DNA from: an uncultured Collinsella sp.
GTDB lineage: Bacteria > Actinomycetota > Coriobacteriia > Coriobacteriales > Coriobacteriaceae
Assembly: GCA_900545875.1 (NCBI GenBank)
Contig: URAQ01000029.1
Location: 1 to 11,755, forward strand
Length of the DNA: 11,755 bases
Reading direction: 5' to 3'
Shown here: one piece after another, positions 5,274 through 11,755 of the stretch
Numbering within the stretch: position 1 is the first letter of the stretch
Layout of the letters: each line of letters opens with the position of its first letter
Position numbers and translations under genes: made by a program
Notes under the pieces: model-generated
The model's input: only the letters and a program-made list of their open reading frames with translations
Databases searched by the model: none
What the model was told of the DNA's origin: nothing

Positions 5274-7727
5274 CTAGCCGCGGACCTCGCCGTTTACGCC
5301 CTTGCACACCTTGGTGACGATCTTCTGGTGCGCTTTTTCGACCTCTTCGCTGGTGAGCGTGTGGTCGTCGGAGCGATACGTAAGCGCAAAGGCCATGGAC
5401 TTCTTGCCCACGCCCACGCGGACCGGATCGCGGTAGACGTCGAACAGACGCACACCCTCGAGCAACTTGCCGCCGGCGCTGGTAATGCGGCGCTCAAGGT
5501 CCTCGCAGGTCACGGAGTTATCGACCACGATAGCAAGGTCGTGCTCAACGGCAGGGTACTGCGAGAACTCGCGGTAGTTCTCCTGGTTGCGGGCGCCCTT
5601 GATCAGCTTGTCCAGATCGAGCTCAAAGGCAACGACGACCTCATCGATGCCCATCGCCTCGCGCGCCTCGGGGTGAATCTCGCCGACCCAGCCCAGCACG
5701 GTGCCGCCGGACAGAACCTCGGCCGCACGACCCGGCTGCAAGAAAGCGTAGCCCTCGCCCTCGACGGGACGGAAGCGGACCTTCTCGATGCGCAACTGGG
5801 CAAGCAGCTCCTCGACAATGCCCTTGCCAAAGAAGAAGCGCAGCCTGCGGTACTTCATGTTCCAGGACTGCTCGCTCCACTGGCCCGAGAGCACACCCGC
5901 CACGGACTTGGTCTCCTTGGGCAGGCTGGCGTTCTCGCGACCGTGGAACAGGCTGCCGACCTCGTACAGGTGCACGTTGGGCGTGCCGTGGGCCTCGTTA
6001 TAGGCCACAGACTGCAGCAGACCCGGCAGCAGTGAGCGGCGCATCTCGGTCTGCTCGGCCACCAGCGGGTTCATGAGCACGACGGGGCAGCCGCGGCCCT
6101 CGGTGGACATACCGATCTTCTCCAGGTCGCCCGGGGCGGCAAAGCCAAAGGTCGTGGTCTCGTTGAGGCCACAGGCGCGCAGGATCTCGCCGACCTTGCG
6201 GGTGAGCTTCTGCTCGCGGGTCAAGCCGCCGATATGGTTCTTGGCAGCCGGGATGGTCGCCGTCACACGGCCCATGCCCCACAGGCGCAGGACCTCCTCG
6301 ATCAGGTCAATCTCGCGCGGCAGGTCGGGGCGGAAGCTCGGCGGGGTGACCATAAAGTCCTCGCCGTCGCGCTCGACAGTGCAGCCCAGGCGGGTGAGCG
6401 AGCGCTCGATAAAGTCGGGCTCGATGTCGGCGCCGCAGATGGCGTGCACGCGGGCCAAGCGCAGCTTGATGCTGTCGATGGTCTTGGGCGCGGGGAACAC
6501 GTCCACATAGCCGGGGGCGACCTCGCCGCCGGCGATCTCCTCGATCAGCGCGCACGTGACGTTGGCGACGTCCACGCAGCCGGTCTCGTCGACCTGACGC
6601 TCAAAGCGAATGGAGGCATCGGAGATCAGCGACAGGTCGCGGCTGGTGTGCGAGGTGCGACCTGCGTTGAAGCAGGCGCTCTCGACCATCACGTCGACGG
6701 TGTCGTCCTCGATCTCGGAATCCATGCCGCCCATAACGCCGGCCAGCGCCACGGGACGCTCGCCGTCGGTGATGAGGCCCATGCCGGCGTCGAGCGTGCG
6801 CTCCTCGCCGTCGAGGGTCGTGAACTTCTCGTCCTGTTGGGCGGCGCGAACCACCACGCGGCGATGGCCATCGCGCTCAGCAAAGGTGTCCAGGTCAAAG
6901 GCGTGCAGCGGCTGACCGGTAAGCATCATCACGTAGTTGGTGATGTCGACGATGTTGTTGTGCGGGCGCACGCCCAGGGCGTTGAGACGCTTGACCATCC
7001 AGTCGGGCGACGGGCCGACCTTCACGTTGCGCACGATGCGGGCGACATAGCGGTCGCACAGGCCCTCGTCGGCAATCTCGACCGAAAGCTCGTCGTCGGT
7101 CGCGCGGCCGGTCTCGGCCTTGATGGCGGGCAGCTCCACGTGGAAATCGCGGTCGAAAATGGCGCCGGTCTCGCGGGCCATGCCGATCATGGACAGGCAG
7201 TCGGGGCGGTTGGGCGTGATCTCGCAGTCGAGCACGGTGTCGCTCGATCCCACGTACTCGGCAAACGGCATGCCGCAGGGCGTATCCTCGGGCAGGATCA
7301 TGATGCCGGAGTGGTCGCCGCCCAGGCCGAGCTCGCGCGCAGAGCAGTTCATGCCCATGGACACGACGCCGCGAAGCTTGCTCTTCTTGATCTTGACGTC
7401 GCCGGGAAGCACAGCGCCGATCATTGCCGTGACGATGTGGTCGCCAGCCTCGAAGTTCTGCGCGCCGCAGACGATCTGCAGCGGGGCGGGGTTGCCGTCG
7501 GCGTCGAGATTCTTGTCGCCCACGTCGACCGAGCACACATACATATGGTCGCTATCGGGGTGCGGGGTCTTGGTAAGAACCTTGGCAGTCACCACGTGGT
7601 CGAAGGACTCGCCCACGGTGTCGATCGCCTCGACCTCGGTGCCGGTACGGATATATTCGTCCGAAAGGGTCTTGGGATCCTCCGGAATATCGATCATGGT
7701 CTTGAGCCAGTCGTAAGAAACGCGCAT
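5274..7727 (-). CDS. pheT: Phenylalanine--tRNA ligase beta subunit
   Basis: The 817-residue beta subunit of the alpha2-beta2 enzyme that charges tRNA-Phe in the cytoplasm. Domains in order: an N-terminal start 'MRVSYDWLKTMIDIP' typical of PheT; an OB-fold tRNA-binding domain at about 43-150 ('HPDSDHMYVC', 'IVCGAQNF', 'LRGVVSMGMNCSARELGLG'); the B3/B4 editing region, roughly 200-400; the B5 helix-turn-helix-like domain at about 405-480 ('PPSFRPDLPREIDLIEEVLRL'); a catalytic-like core; and the C-terminal FDX-ACB anticodon-binding domain at 718-817 ('YPAVEHDLAIVVD' through 'HTLTSEEVEKAH'). Length is normal for the long bacterial form. GAAAGGAGA lies 8 nt before the ATG. It follows pheS by 63 nt and shares its T-box leader. 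Nothing is missing or broken. Confidence 0.97.
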   Translation of the reverse strand: MRVSYDWLKTMIDIPEDPKTLSDEYIRTGTEVEAIDTVGESFDHVVTAKVLTKTPHPDSDHMYVCSVDVGDKNLDADGNPAPLQIVCGAQNFEAGDHIVTAMIGAVLPGDVKIKKSKLRGVVSMGMNCSARELGLGGDHSGIMILPEDTPCGMPFAEYVGSSDTVLDCEITPNRPDCLSMIGMARETGAIFDRDFHVELPAIKAETGRATDDELSVEIADEGLCDRYVARIVRNVKVGPSPDWMVKRLNALGVRPHNNIVDITNYVMMLTGQPLHAFDLDTFAERDGHRRVVVRAAQQDEKFTTLDGEERTLDAGMGLITDGERPVALAGVMGGMDSEIEDDTVDVMVESACFNAGRTSHTSRDLSLISDASIRFERQVDETGCVDVANVTCALIEEIAGGEVAPGYVDVFPAPKTIDSIKLRLARVHAICGADIEPDFIERSLTRLGCTVERDGEDFMVTPPSFRPDLPREIDLIEEVLRLWGMGRVTATIPAAKNHIGGLTREQKLTRKVGEILRACGLNETTTFGFAAPGDLEKIGMSTEGRGCPVVLMNPLVAEQTEMRRSLLPGLLQSVAYNEAHGTPNVHLYEVGSLFHGRENASLPKETKSVAGVLSGQWSEQSWNMKYRRLRFFFGKGIVEELLAQLRIEKVRFRPVEGEGYAFLQPGRAAEVLSGGTVLGWVGEIHPEAREAMGIDEVVVAFELDLDKLIKGARNQENYREFSQYPAVEHDLAIVVDNSVTCEDLERRITSAGGKLLEGVRLFDVYRDPVRVGVGKKSMAFALTYRSDDHTLTSEEVEKAHQKIVTKVCKGVNGEVRG

Positions 7728-7790
7728 CTAACTGGTCTCCTTTCATAAATGCGGCTTTGAGCCGGAAACTGCAACTAAGAAGAAAGCGTT

Positions 7791-8867
7791 CTAGAACTGG
7801 TTCAAGAACCTCATGTCACCAGTCATCAACGTGCGCAGGTCGGGCAGGTCGTAGCGCAGGGCCGCGACGCGCTCGGCGCCAATACCAAAGGCGAAGCCGG
7901 TGTACTTCTCGGGGTCGATACCGCAGTTGATCAGGACGTTGGGGTCGACCATGCCGCAGCCCAGGATCTCGATCCAGCCGCTGTGTTTGCAGAAGTTGCA
8001 GCCCTTGCCGCCGCACACGTGGCAGCTCACGTCCACCTCGCAGGAAGGCTCAGTGAAGGGGAAGAAGTGCGGGCGGTAACGCGTCTTGCGGTCCTCGCCA
8101 AACATGCACTTAACAAAGTAGTCGAGCGTGCCCTTAAGATCGCCAAAGGTGATGCCCTCGTCGACGACCAGGCCCTCGATCTGGTTGAACTGCGGCAGGT
8201 GGCAGGCGTCGGCCGTGTCGGGACGATAGACGGTGCCCGGGCAGATCATGTAGATGGGCGGCTTCTGCGACTCCATGGTGTGGATCTGCACGCCCGAAGT
8301 CTGGGTGCGCAGCAGTACGTCGGACTCGCCATGGGCATGCGCCTCGGGGTGCGCGACGCTGCCGGGGTTGTTGTCGACCACGTAGAAGGTATCGCGGGCC
8401 GAGCGGCTCGGGTGATCCATGGGGGCGTTGAGCGCGGTGAAGTTGTAGTAGGAGGTGTCGACCATGGGACCGGACTCGACGGTGTAGCCGATGCCGCAGA
8501 AGATGTCCTCGGCCTCCTCGATGATCTGCTTGATCAGGTGCTGGTGACCGATCTGCGGACGGATGCCCGGCAGCGTGATATCGACGGCCTCGTGCTCGAG
8601 TGTGTGCTTGAGGGCGGCGGCCTTCATCTCGGTGGTGCGCTCGTCGAGCATGCCCTCAATCAGCTGGCGCATCTCGTTGGCGCGCTTGCCCATCATGGGA
8701 CGATCCTCGGGGGCGAGCTTGCCCATCATGCGCATCAGGCCAGTGATGCGGCCCTTGCGGCCGAGCAGCTCAACGCGCGCGGCCTCGAGCTTTGCGGCGT
8801 CGTCGGCGCCCGCGACGAGCTCCTTGGCCTCTTCCTCGAGTTTGACCAGATCATCAATCAGACTCAT
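7791..8867 (-). CDS. pheS: Phenylalanine--tRNA ligase alpha subunit
   Basis: The 358-residue catalytic alpha subunit. An N-terminal coiled coil (about 1-90) that binds tRNA is followed by the class II core: 'LLRTQTSGVQ' (185-194), motif 2 in 'YMICPGTVYRPDTADACHLPQFNQIEG' (206-232), 'FFPFTEPS' (268-275), and motif 3 'GFAFGIGAERVAALRYDLPDLR' (324-345). A CxxC-x4-CxxC cluster (C282, C285, C290, C293) fits the small zinc-ribbon-like insert found in many bacterial PheS. Residues 167-182, a His/Gly/Asn-rich loop, look like a short extra insertion. The frame stays open 61 codons further upstream, but this runs through the T-box terminator. The ATG at 8867 has AAAGGGAA just before it and gives the family N-terminus, so that start is used. 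First gene of pheST. Confidence 0.96.
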   Translation of the reverse strand: MSLIDDLVKLEEEAKELVAGADDAAKLEAARVELLGRKGRITGLMRMMGKLAPEDRPMMGKRANEMRQLIEGMLDERTTEMKAAALKHTLEHEAVDITLPGIRPQIGHQHLIKQIIEEAEDIFCGIGYTVESGPMVDTSYYNFTALNAPMDHPSRSARDTFYVVDNNPGSVAHPEAHAHGESDVLLRTQTSGVQIHTMESQKPPIYMICPGTVYRPDTADACHLPQFNQIEGLVVDEGITFGDLKGTLDYFVKCMFGEDRKTRYRPHFFPFTEPSCEVDVSCHVCGGKGCNFCKHSGWIEILGCGMVDPNVLINCGIDPEKYTGFAFGIGAERVAALRYDLPDLRTLMTGDMRFLNQF

Positions 8868-8953
8868 GTCTTCCCTTTCGTCTCTCGCGCTCCCCGCTTG
8901 CCGAGGCGGCTGCCGCCGTCTGACGTTGCGAAAACGCGGCCCGGTTCGGTAAC
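8868..8953 (-). other. Spacer between T-box terminator and pheS
   Basis: About 85 nt without a gene. It holds a GC-rich inverted repeat GGCGGC/GCCGCC (8905-8917, one central base) and the pheS ribosome binding site. No further regulatory element is evident. Confidence 0.4.
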
Positions 8954-8994
8954 AAAAAACCGCCCTCGGGCATGTGCATTGCCCAAGGACGGTT
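8954..8994 (-). terminator. Regulated intrinsic terminator of the T-box leader
   Basis: Minus-strand RNA: a 13-bp stem, 8982-8994 (approximately) with 8959-8971, fully paired with two G-U wobbles, a loop of about 9 nt, then six U (8954-8959). Its 5' strand lies next to the T-box core, as expected if the antiterminator competes for it. Confidence 0.85.
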
Positions 8995-9238
8995 GAATTC
9001 CGCGGTACCACCTTGTTTGACCCGGCGGATGTCTGGCCCGCCGCGCCCACTCTTTGCCCCTTGTCGCGAGGCTCACGGCTTCCCTACTGGGGCTTCGCCG
9101 CCGCTGGCCGCGTGCCCGTTGAGGTCGCTGCTCGGGAGTGAACGCTTGGCCCTTGTCACCGCAGGAAGGCTTGCAGCCCATGACCTTCCCTCTCTTGCCG
9201 GCGACGCGGCGGGCAAAACCCTCTCCGTCAACGCATTG
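8954..9238 (-). ncRNA. T-box riboswitch leader of pheST
   Basis: The minus strand carries the canonical T-box core GGTGGTACCGCGG (9000-9012, preceded by AA), followed by an intrinsic terminator. In this class of leader, uncharged tRNA pairs its anticodon with a specifier codon in stem I and its NCCA end with the UGGN of the T-box, allowing antitermination. Here UGGU fits the A73 of tRNA-Phe. A UUC followed by A at 9140-9142, in 'AAGCGUUCACUCC', is the best specifier candidate, consistent with phenylalanine. The AAGAGAGGG segment (about 9188-9196) could be the purine-rich 5' side of the specifier loop. Extent is from the predicted transcription start to the end of the U-tract; stem I pairing was not fully resolved by eye. 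Confidence 0.92.
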
Positions 9239-9244
9239 GGCTAT

Positions 9245-9253
9245 AGGATACCA
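9245..9253 (-). promoter_or_regulatory. Candidate promoter of the pheST T-box transcript
   Basis: On the minus strand TGGTATCCT (TATCCT at 9245-9250) is an extended -10. The hexamer 17 bp upstream is a poor -35. Transcription would begin near 9238, which agrees with the expected 5' end of the T-box stem I. Confidence 0.4.
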
Positions 9254-9371
9254 CATTGTGTGGGCGTATCGCCGCGTTCCGTTTTGTTCGTGCTGGGTAC
9301 AAGGCAGGTAGCTGTGCAAACTGGCCGTGCGCCCAGCCGTGGCGTTCGGCTCGCGAGATCAAGGATATGGT

Positions 9372-10946
9372 ATGGAAAAGAAGCACGATAAGAAGGCCAA
9401 GCCCGCAGCGGGCAAGACGCCCAAAGGCATGAAGGTCGATAAGGCCGTCAAAAAATTCCGCAAGCTCGAAGGCAAACTGTGGACCCGCGAGTACCTGCTC
9501 AAGATTGCCGAGTTTGACGGCGCGACCATTGCTCCCGCCAACGGTGCCGCCGCCCGTGCCGACGCCATGGGCACCCTTGCCGGCGAGCACCATAAGCTCC
9601 TGACCAGCGAAAAGTCTGTCGAACTTGTACGTTCGCTGGCACGCGAGACCGTCGCCGGCGGCAAGATCGACGACCCGCAGCTGCTTGACGAGATCCGCGT
9701 GCTCGGCCGCGACCAGCGCGAGGCAAGCGTTATTCCTACCGAGGAGGCCGAGGCCTGGACCAGGCTCACCTGCGAGGCCGATGCCGTGTGGCACAAGGCC
9801 AAGACGGCCAACGACTGGGCGAGTTTTGAGCCCTATGTGGATAAAATCGTCGCCCAACTTAAGCATCAGGCCGAACTCATGGACCCCAAGCGCGACCCAT
9901 ACGACGTTTGGCTCGACCAGTACGAGCGCGGCCTTTCTGCCGAGAGCTTCGATGCGTTTTGCGATGAGGTCAAGGCGACGGTCGTGCCGCTCGTGCACGC
10001 TATCGGCGAGCGCGGCCAGCAGCCCGCTGCCGACTTTTTGCACGCCCGCGTGCCCGAGGCCGCCCAGCGCGCCATGAGCTTCGACCTGATGAAACTCGTC
10101 GGCCTGGACCTGGACGACACCACGCTTGCCTTTACCGAGCATCCGTTTAGCGAGGGCTTCTCGGTGGGCGACGCGCGCATCGCCACGCACATCTACGAGG
10201 ACGATTGCATCTCCAACGTCTACAGCATCATCCACGAGGCCGGCCACGCCATGTACGAGCTGGGCGTGAACCCCGCCTACGCGCGCACGTGCCTGGAGGG
10301 CGGCACCTCCATGGGCATCCACGAGAGCCAGAGCCGCTTTTTCGAGAACACCGTGGGCCGCAGCCGCGCCTTTATGGGACCGCTGCTCGAGGTGCTGCGC
10401 CGCCACGCGCCCGAGGTCTACGGCAACGTGGACGAGGACACGCTCTACCGCGCCGTGAACATCGCTCAGCCGTCGCTGATCCGTACCGAGGCCGACGAGC
10501 TCACCTACCCGCTGCATATCATGGTGCGTTACGAGATTGAGCGCATGCTGTTTGCCGGCGAGGCCACGGCCAAGGACATCCCCGCGCTTTGGAATCGCTT
10601 TATGGACGAGTACCTGGGCATTCCCGTTCCCGACGACACACGCGGCTGCCTGCAAGATACGCACTGGAGCGGCGGCTCGTTTGGCTACTTCCCCACGTAT
10701 GCGCTGGGTAGCGCCTACGATGCCATGTTTGTGCCGGCCATGTGCCGCGACGGCGTCGACCTCAATGGCGCCTGTGCGAGCGGCGATCTGGCGCCCGTCC
10801 GCGCCTGGCTGGGCGAGCACATTTGGCAGTGGGGCCGCGCCAAGGACGCGCCGGAACTCATCAAGGGCGCATGCGGCATGGCGTTCGATGCCCGCTACTA
10901 CTGCAGCTACCTGCAGGACAAGTTCACCACGCTCTACGAGCTGTAA
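9372..10946 (+). CDS. Family M32 metallocarboxypeptidase
   Basis: A 524-residue zinc carboxypeptidase that trims residues from the C-terminus of peptides in the cytoplasm. All M32 marks are present: 'HPF' (257-259), 'DARIAT' (267-272), zinc-binding 'HEAGH' (288-292, H288/H292 with catalytic E289), 'HESQSR' (317-322, with third ligand E318, 30 residues after H288 as in the Thermus enzyme), 'IRTEAD' (370-375) and 'GYFPTY' (438-443). There is no signal peptide. The frame is open 15 codons further upstream, but AAGGAT lies just before the ATG at 9372. The first 33 residues are very lysine-rich and precede the point where the family usually begins. It is divergent from pheST and followed by a strong terminator, so it is probably a single-gene transcript. 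Confidence 0.93.
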   Translation: MEKKHDKKAKPAAGKTPKGMKVDKAVKKFRKLEGKLWTREYLLKIAEFDGATIAPANGAAARADAMGTLAGEHHKLLTSEKSVELVRSLARETVAGGKIDDPQLLDEIRVLGRDQREASVIPTEEAEAWTRLTCEADAVWHKAKTANDWASFEPYVDKIVAQLKHQAELMDPKRDPYDVWLDQYERGLSAESFDAFCDEVKATVVPLVHAIGERGQQPAADFLHARVPEAAQRAMSFDLMKLVGLDLDDTTLAFTEHPFSEGFSVGDARIATHIYEDDCISNVYSIIHEAGHAMYELGVNPAYARTCLEGGTSMGIHESQSRFFENTVGRSRAFMGPLLEVLRRHAPEVYGNVDEDTLYRAVNIAQPSLIRTEADELTYPLHIMVRYEIERMLFAGEATAKDIPALWNRFMDEYLGIPVPDDTRGCLQDTHWSGGSFGYFPTYALGSAYDAMFVPAMCRDGVDLNGACASGDLAPVRAWLGEHIWQWGRAKDAPELIKGACGMAFDARYYCSYLQDKFTTLYEL

Positions 10947-10968
10947 GGCATAACCGACACGTCAACGC

Positions 10969-11010
10969 AAAGGGGACGCCGCGGAACCAATCCGCAGCGT
11001 CCCCTTTTTT
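10969..11010 (+). terminator. Strong intrinsic terminator after the M32 gene
   Basis: GGGGACGC (10972-10979) pairs with GCGTCCCC (10997-11004). After one C-A mismatch the stem continues with GCGG/CCGC around a 7-nt loop (10985-10991), and six T follow (11005-11010). It lies 22 nt past the stop codon. Confidence 0.92.
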
Positions 11011-11011
11011 C

Positions 11012-11041
11012 ACCCAATAACTAGGTACCCAATGACTAGTT
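11012..11041. repeat. Two tandem copies of a 15-bp unit
   Basis: ACCCAATAACTAGGT (11012-11026) is followed directly by ACCCAATGACTAGTT (11027-11041), 13 of 15 bases identical. It sits between the two convergent terminators, in non-coding DNA. Probably a small local duplication. Confidence 0.55.
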
Positions 11042-11074
11042 CGTTGACGCTAATGTCTTGGCAACGTCAGCGAA
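11040..11074. repeat. Inverted repeat in the M32-glmM intergenic region
   Basis: TTCGTTGACG (11040-11049) and CGTCAGCGAA (11065-11074) form a 10-bp stem with one G-T wobble and a 15-nt loop. There is no U-tract on either strand. Function not evident. Confidence 0.4.
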
Positions 11075-11099
11075 AACGGCCCCAAGCGAGCAAGGTGAC

Positions 11100-11137
11100 G
11101 TGAAATGAAAGGGCGCTGACCTTCTGGTCGCGCCCTT
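11100..11137 (-). terminator. Probable terminator of glmM
   Basis: Minus-strand RNA: AAGGGCGC (11130-11137) pairs with GCGCCCUU (11109-11116); the stem continues as GACC/GGUC past a one-base bulge, with a 4-nt loop. UUUCAUUUC follows, an interrupted U-rich tail. It lies about 75 nt beyond the glmM stop and faces the M32 terminator. Confidence 0.6.
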
Positions 11138-11185
11138 GAAATTGAACGTCAGATTGCCGCTTAGGGGCGTTTGCAGCGTCGAGCA

Positions 11186-11213
11186 GTTACGCGGTTTGGT
11201 AAAACCGCGTAAC
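11186..11213. repeat. Perfect 12-bp-arm inverted repeat abutting the glmM stop codon
   Basis: GTTACGCGGTTT (11186-11197) is matched exactly by its reverse complement at 11202-11213 around the 4-nt loop GGTA. On the minus strand the last base of the glmM TAG is the first base of the stem. No U-tract follows, so it is not a standard intrinsic terminator. It could stabilise the 3' end, impede ribosome run-off or be a binding site. Confidence 0.75.
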
Positions 11214-11755
11214 TACAGAGCCTCGAGCGCGTTGGCGATGCGCTTCATGGCGGCATCGGCGGATGCTTGGTCGGGCGCCTCGGCCAGCACGCGGATAACC
11301 GACTCGGTTCCGCTCTTGCGCACGAGCACGCGGCCCTCGCCTGCCAGCGCAGCCTCGGCCTCGGCGATGGCGTTCTGCACGCCCATGTTCTCGAGCGCGG
11401 CGTCCTTGTCCGCCACGTGCACGGCCACCTGCGCCTGTGGCAGCAGCTTGCACGGAGCCGTGAGTTGCGAGAGTGTCTCGCGCTCGGCACGAATCGCTTC
11501 CATCACGCGCAGCGAGGTCATAATGCCGTCGCCCGTGCGCTCGATATCGCCAAAGATCGTATGGCCCGTCTGCTCGCCGCCCAGGCTGTAGCCGCCCTCG
11601 CGCATCTTGGCATACACGTGACGGTCGCCCACGCCGCTGGTCACGGCGCTCAGTCCGGCAAGCTCCAGCGACTTGACCAGACCAAAGTTGCTGGCGATCG
11701 TCGGTACCACGGTACCGCCCGAAAGGCGACCGTGCTTGTTCAGGTACACGCCGCA
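11213..11755 (-). CDS. glmM: Phosphoglucosamine mutase, C-terminal part (runs off the window)
   Basis: The last 180 codons and stop of an enzyme that converts glucosamine-6-phosphate to glucosamine-1-phosphate, on the way to UDP-GlcNAc for peptidoglycan. The frame continues past the window edge (Cys-Gly-Val-Tyr-Leu), so the start is outside; the family is usually about 445-450 residues. Seen here: 'GGEQTGHTIF', the sugar-binding loop of domain 3 with the GEQ(S/T)GH form typical of GlmM; 'ERTGDGIMTSLRVMEAI'; and the phosphate-binding loop 'RVLVRKSGTES' in domain 4, followed by 'VIRVLAEAPD'. The 'SGTES' has Ser where Pro is more usual. The GEQTGH loop and the RKSGTE loop make GlmM more likely than phosphomannomutase, but the catalytic serine lies outside the window. 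Confidence 0.9.
   Translation of the reverse strand, partial: CGVYLNKHGRLSGGTVVPTIASNFGLVKSLELAGLSAVTSGVGDRHVYAKMREGGYSLGGEQTGHTIFGDIERTGDGIMTSLRVMEAIRAERETLSQLTAPCKLLPQAQVAVHVADKDAALENMGVQNAIAEAEAALAGEGRVLVRKSGTESVIRVLAEAPDQASADAAMKRIANALEAL

Noticed and set aside
6234..7748. A 504-codon open frame on the plus strand opposite pheT
   Set aside because: It is the antisense shadow of pheT in GC-rich DNA; the translation is a Val/Gly/His/Ala-rich string without a domain, and pheT on the other strand is complete.
7736..7790. CGGCT/AGCCG mini-hairpin between pheS and pheT as an internal terminator
   Set aside because: Five-bp stem with a 3-nt loop and no adequate U-tract; pheS and pheT should be co-transcribed.
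7983..8996. A 337-codon plus-strand open frame opposite pheS
   Set aside because: Antisense shadow of pheS, with the usual Val/Leu/Gly/His composition and no motif.
8868..9050. N-terminal extension of pheS by 61 codons
   Set aside because: The extension is read through the T-box sequence and its terminator hairpin; the ATG at 8867 has a ribosome binding site and gives the standard PheS N-terminus.
9275..9303. Plus-strand promoter for the M32 gene with TACAAG at 9298-9303
   Set aside because: The -10 matches only partly and no -35 is recognisable at a proper distance; too weak to list.
9228..10820. A 530-codon open frame on the minus strand opposite the M32 gene
   Set aside because: Shadow of the carboxypeptidase, whose active-site motifs are all in place; the antisense translation has no recognisable motif and would run into the T-box leader region.

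Overview
The window is typical of a high-GC gut actinomycete of the class Coriobacteriia, most likely Collinsella or a close relative. I infer this from the codon use, the style of the proteins (CbiM with a fused C-terminal domain, a T-box in front of pheS) and the first gene, which belongs to a protein family I associate with Coriobacteriia. No database search was possible. No mobile element, CRISPR array, rRNA or tRNA gene was found.

Layout. At 1-315 there is a non-coding stretch with a perfect 19-bp inverted repeat bracketing a probable promoter. It leads into 316-1389 (+), a protein with an AbiEi-like N-terminal half and a restriction-endonuclease-like (DUF559/Vsr-type) C-terminal half. 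The next gene converges on it, sharing the CTAG of both stop codons: 1386-2234 (-), a zinc-dependent phospholipase C family protein. Then comes a three-gene minus-strand operon for an energy-coupling-factor (ECF) type nickel or cobalt importer: cbiM with a PDGLE domain (3970-5028), cbiQ (3129-3965) and cbiO (2314-3084). It starts from a good sigma-A promoter (5124-5152), and a perfect 8-bp-arm palindrome of NikR-box type lies just downstream of the predicted transcription start.

Upstream of that lies the minus-strand pheST operon: pheS (7791-8867) and pheT (5274-7727). It is preceded by a T-box leader (about 8954-9238) with a canonical T-box sequence, an intrinsic terminator and a candidate UUC (Phe) specifier codon. 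Divergent from it is a family M32 metallocarboxypeptidase (9372-10946, +), closed by a strong intrinsic terminator. The window ends with the C-terminal 181 codons of glmM (minus strand), which enters from the right edge and has its own hairpin and terminator structures.

How it works together. Most of the window is housekeeping: aminoacylation of tRNA-Phe, amino-sugar synthesis for the cell wall, peptide turnover and metal uptake. The more informative points are regulatory: the NikR-like operator that argues for nickel rather than cobalt as substrate, the T-box control of pheST, and the unexplained 19-bp inverted repeat in front of the endonuclease-like gene. I do not see a convincing new multi-gene system; the endonuclease-like gene with its bracketed promoter is the best candidate for undescribed biology.
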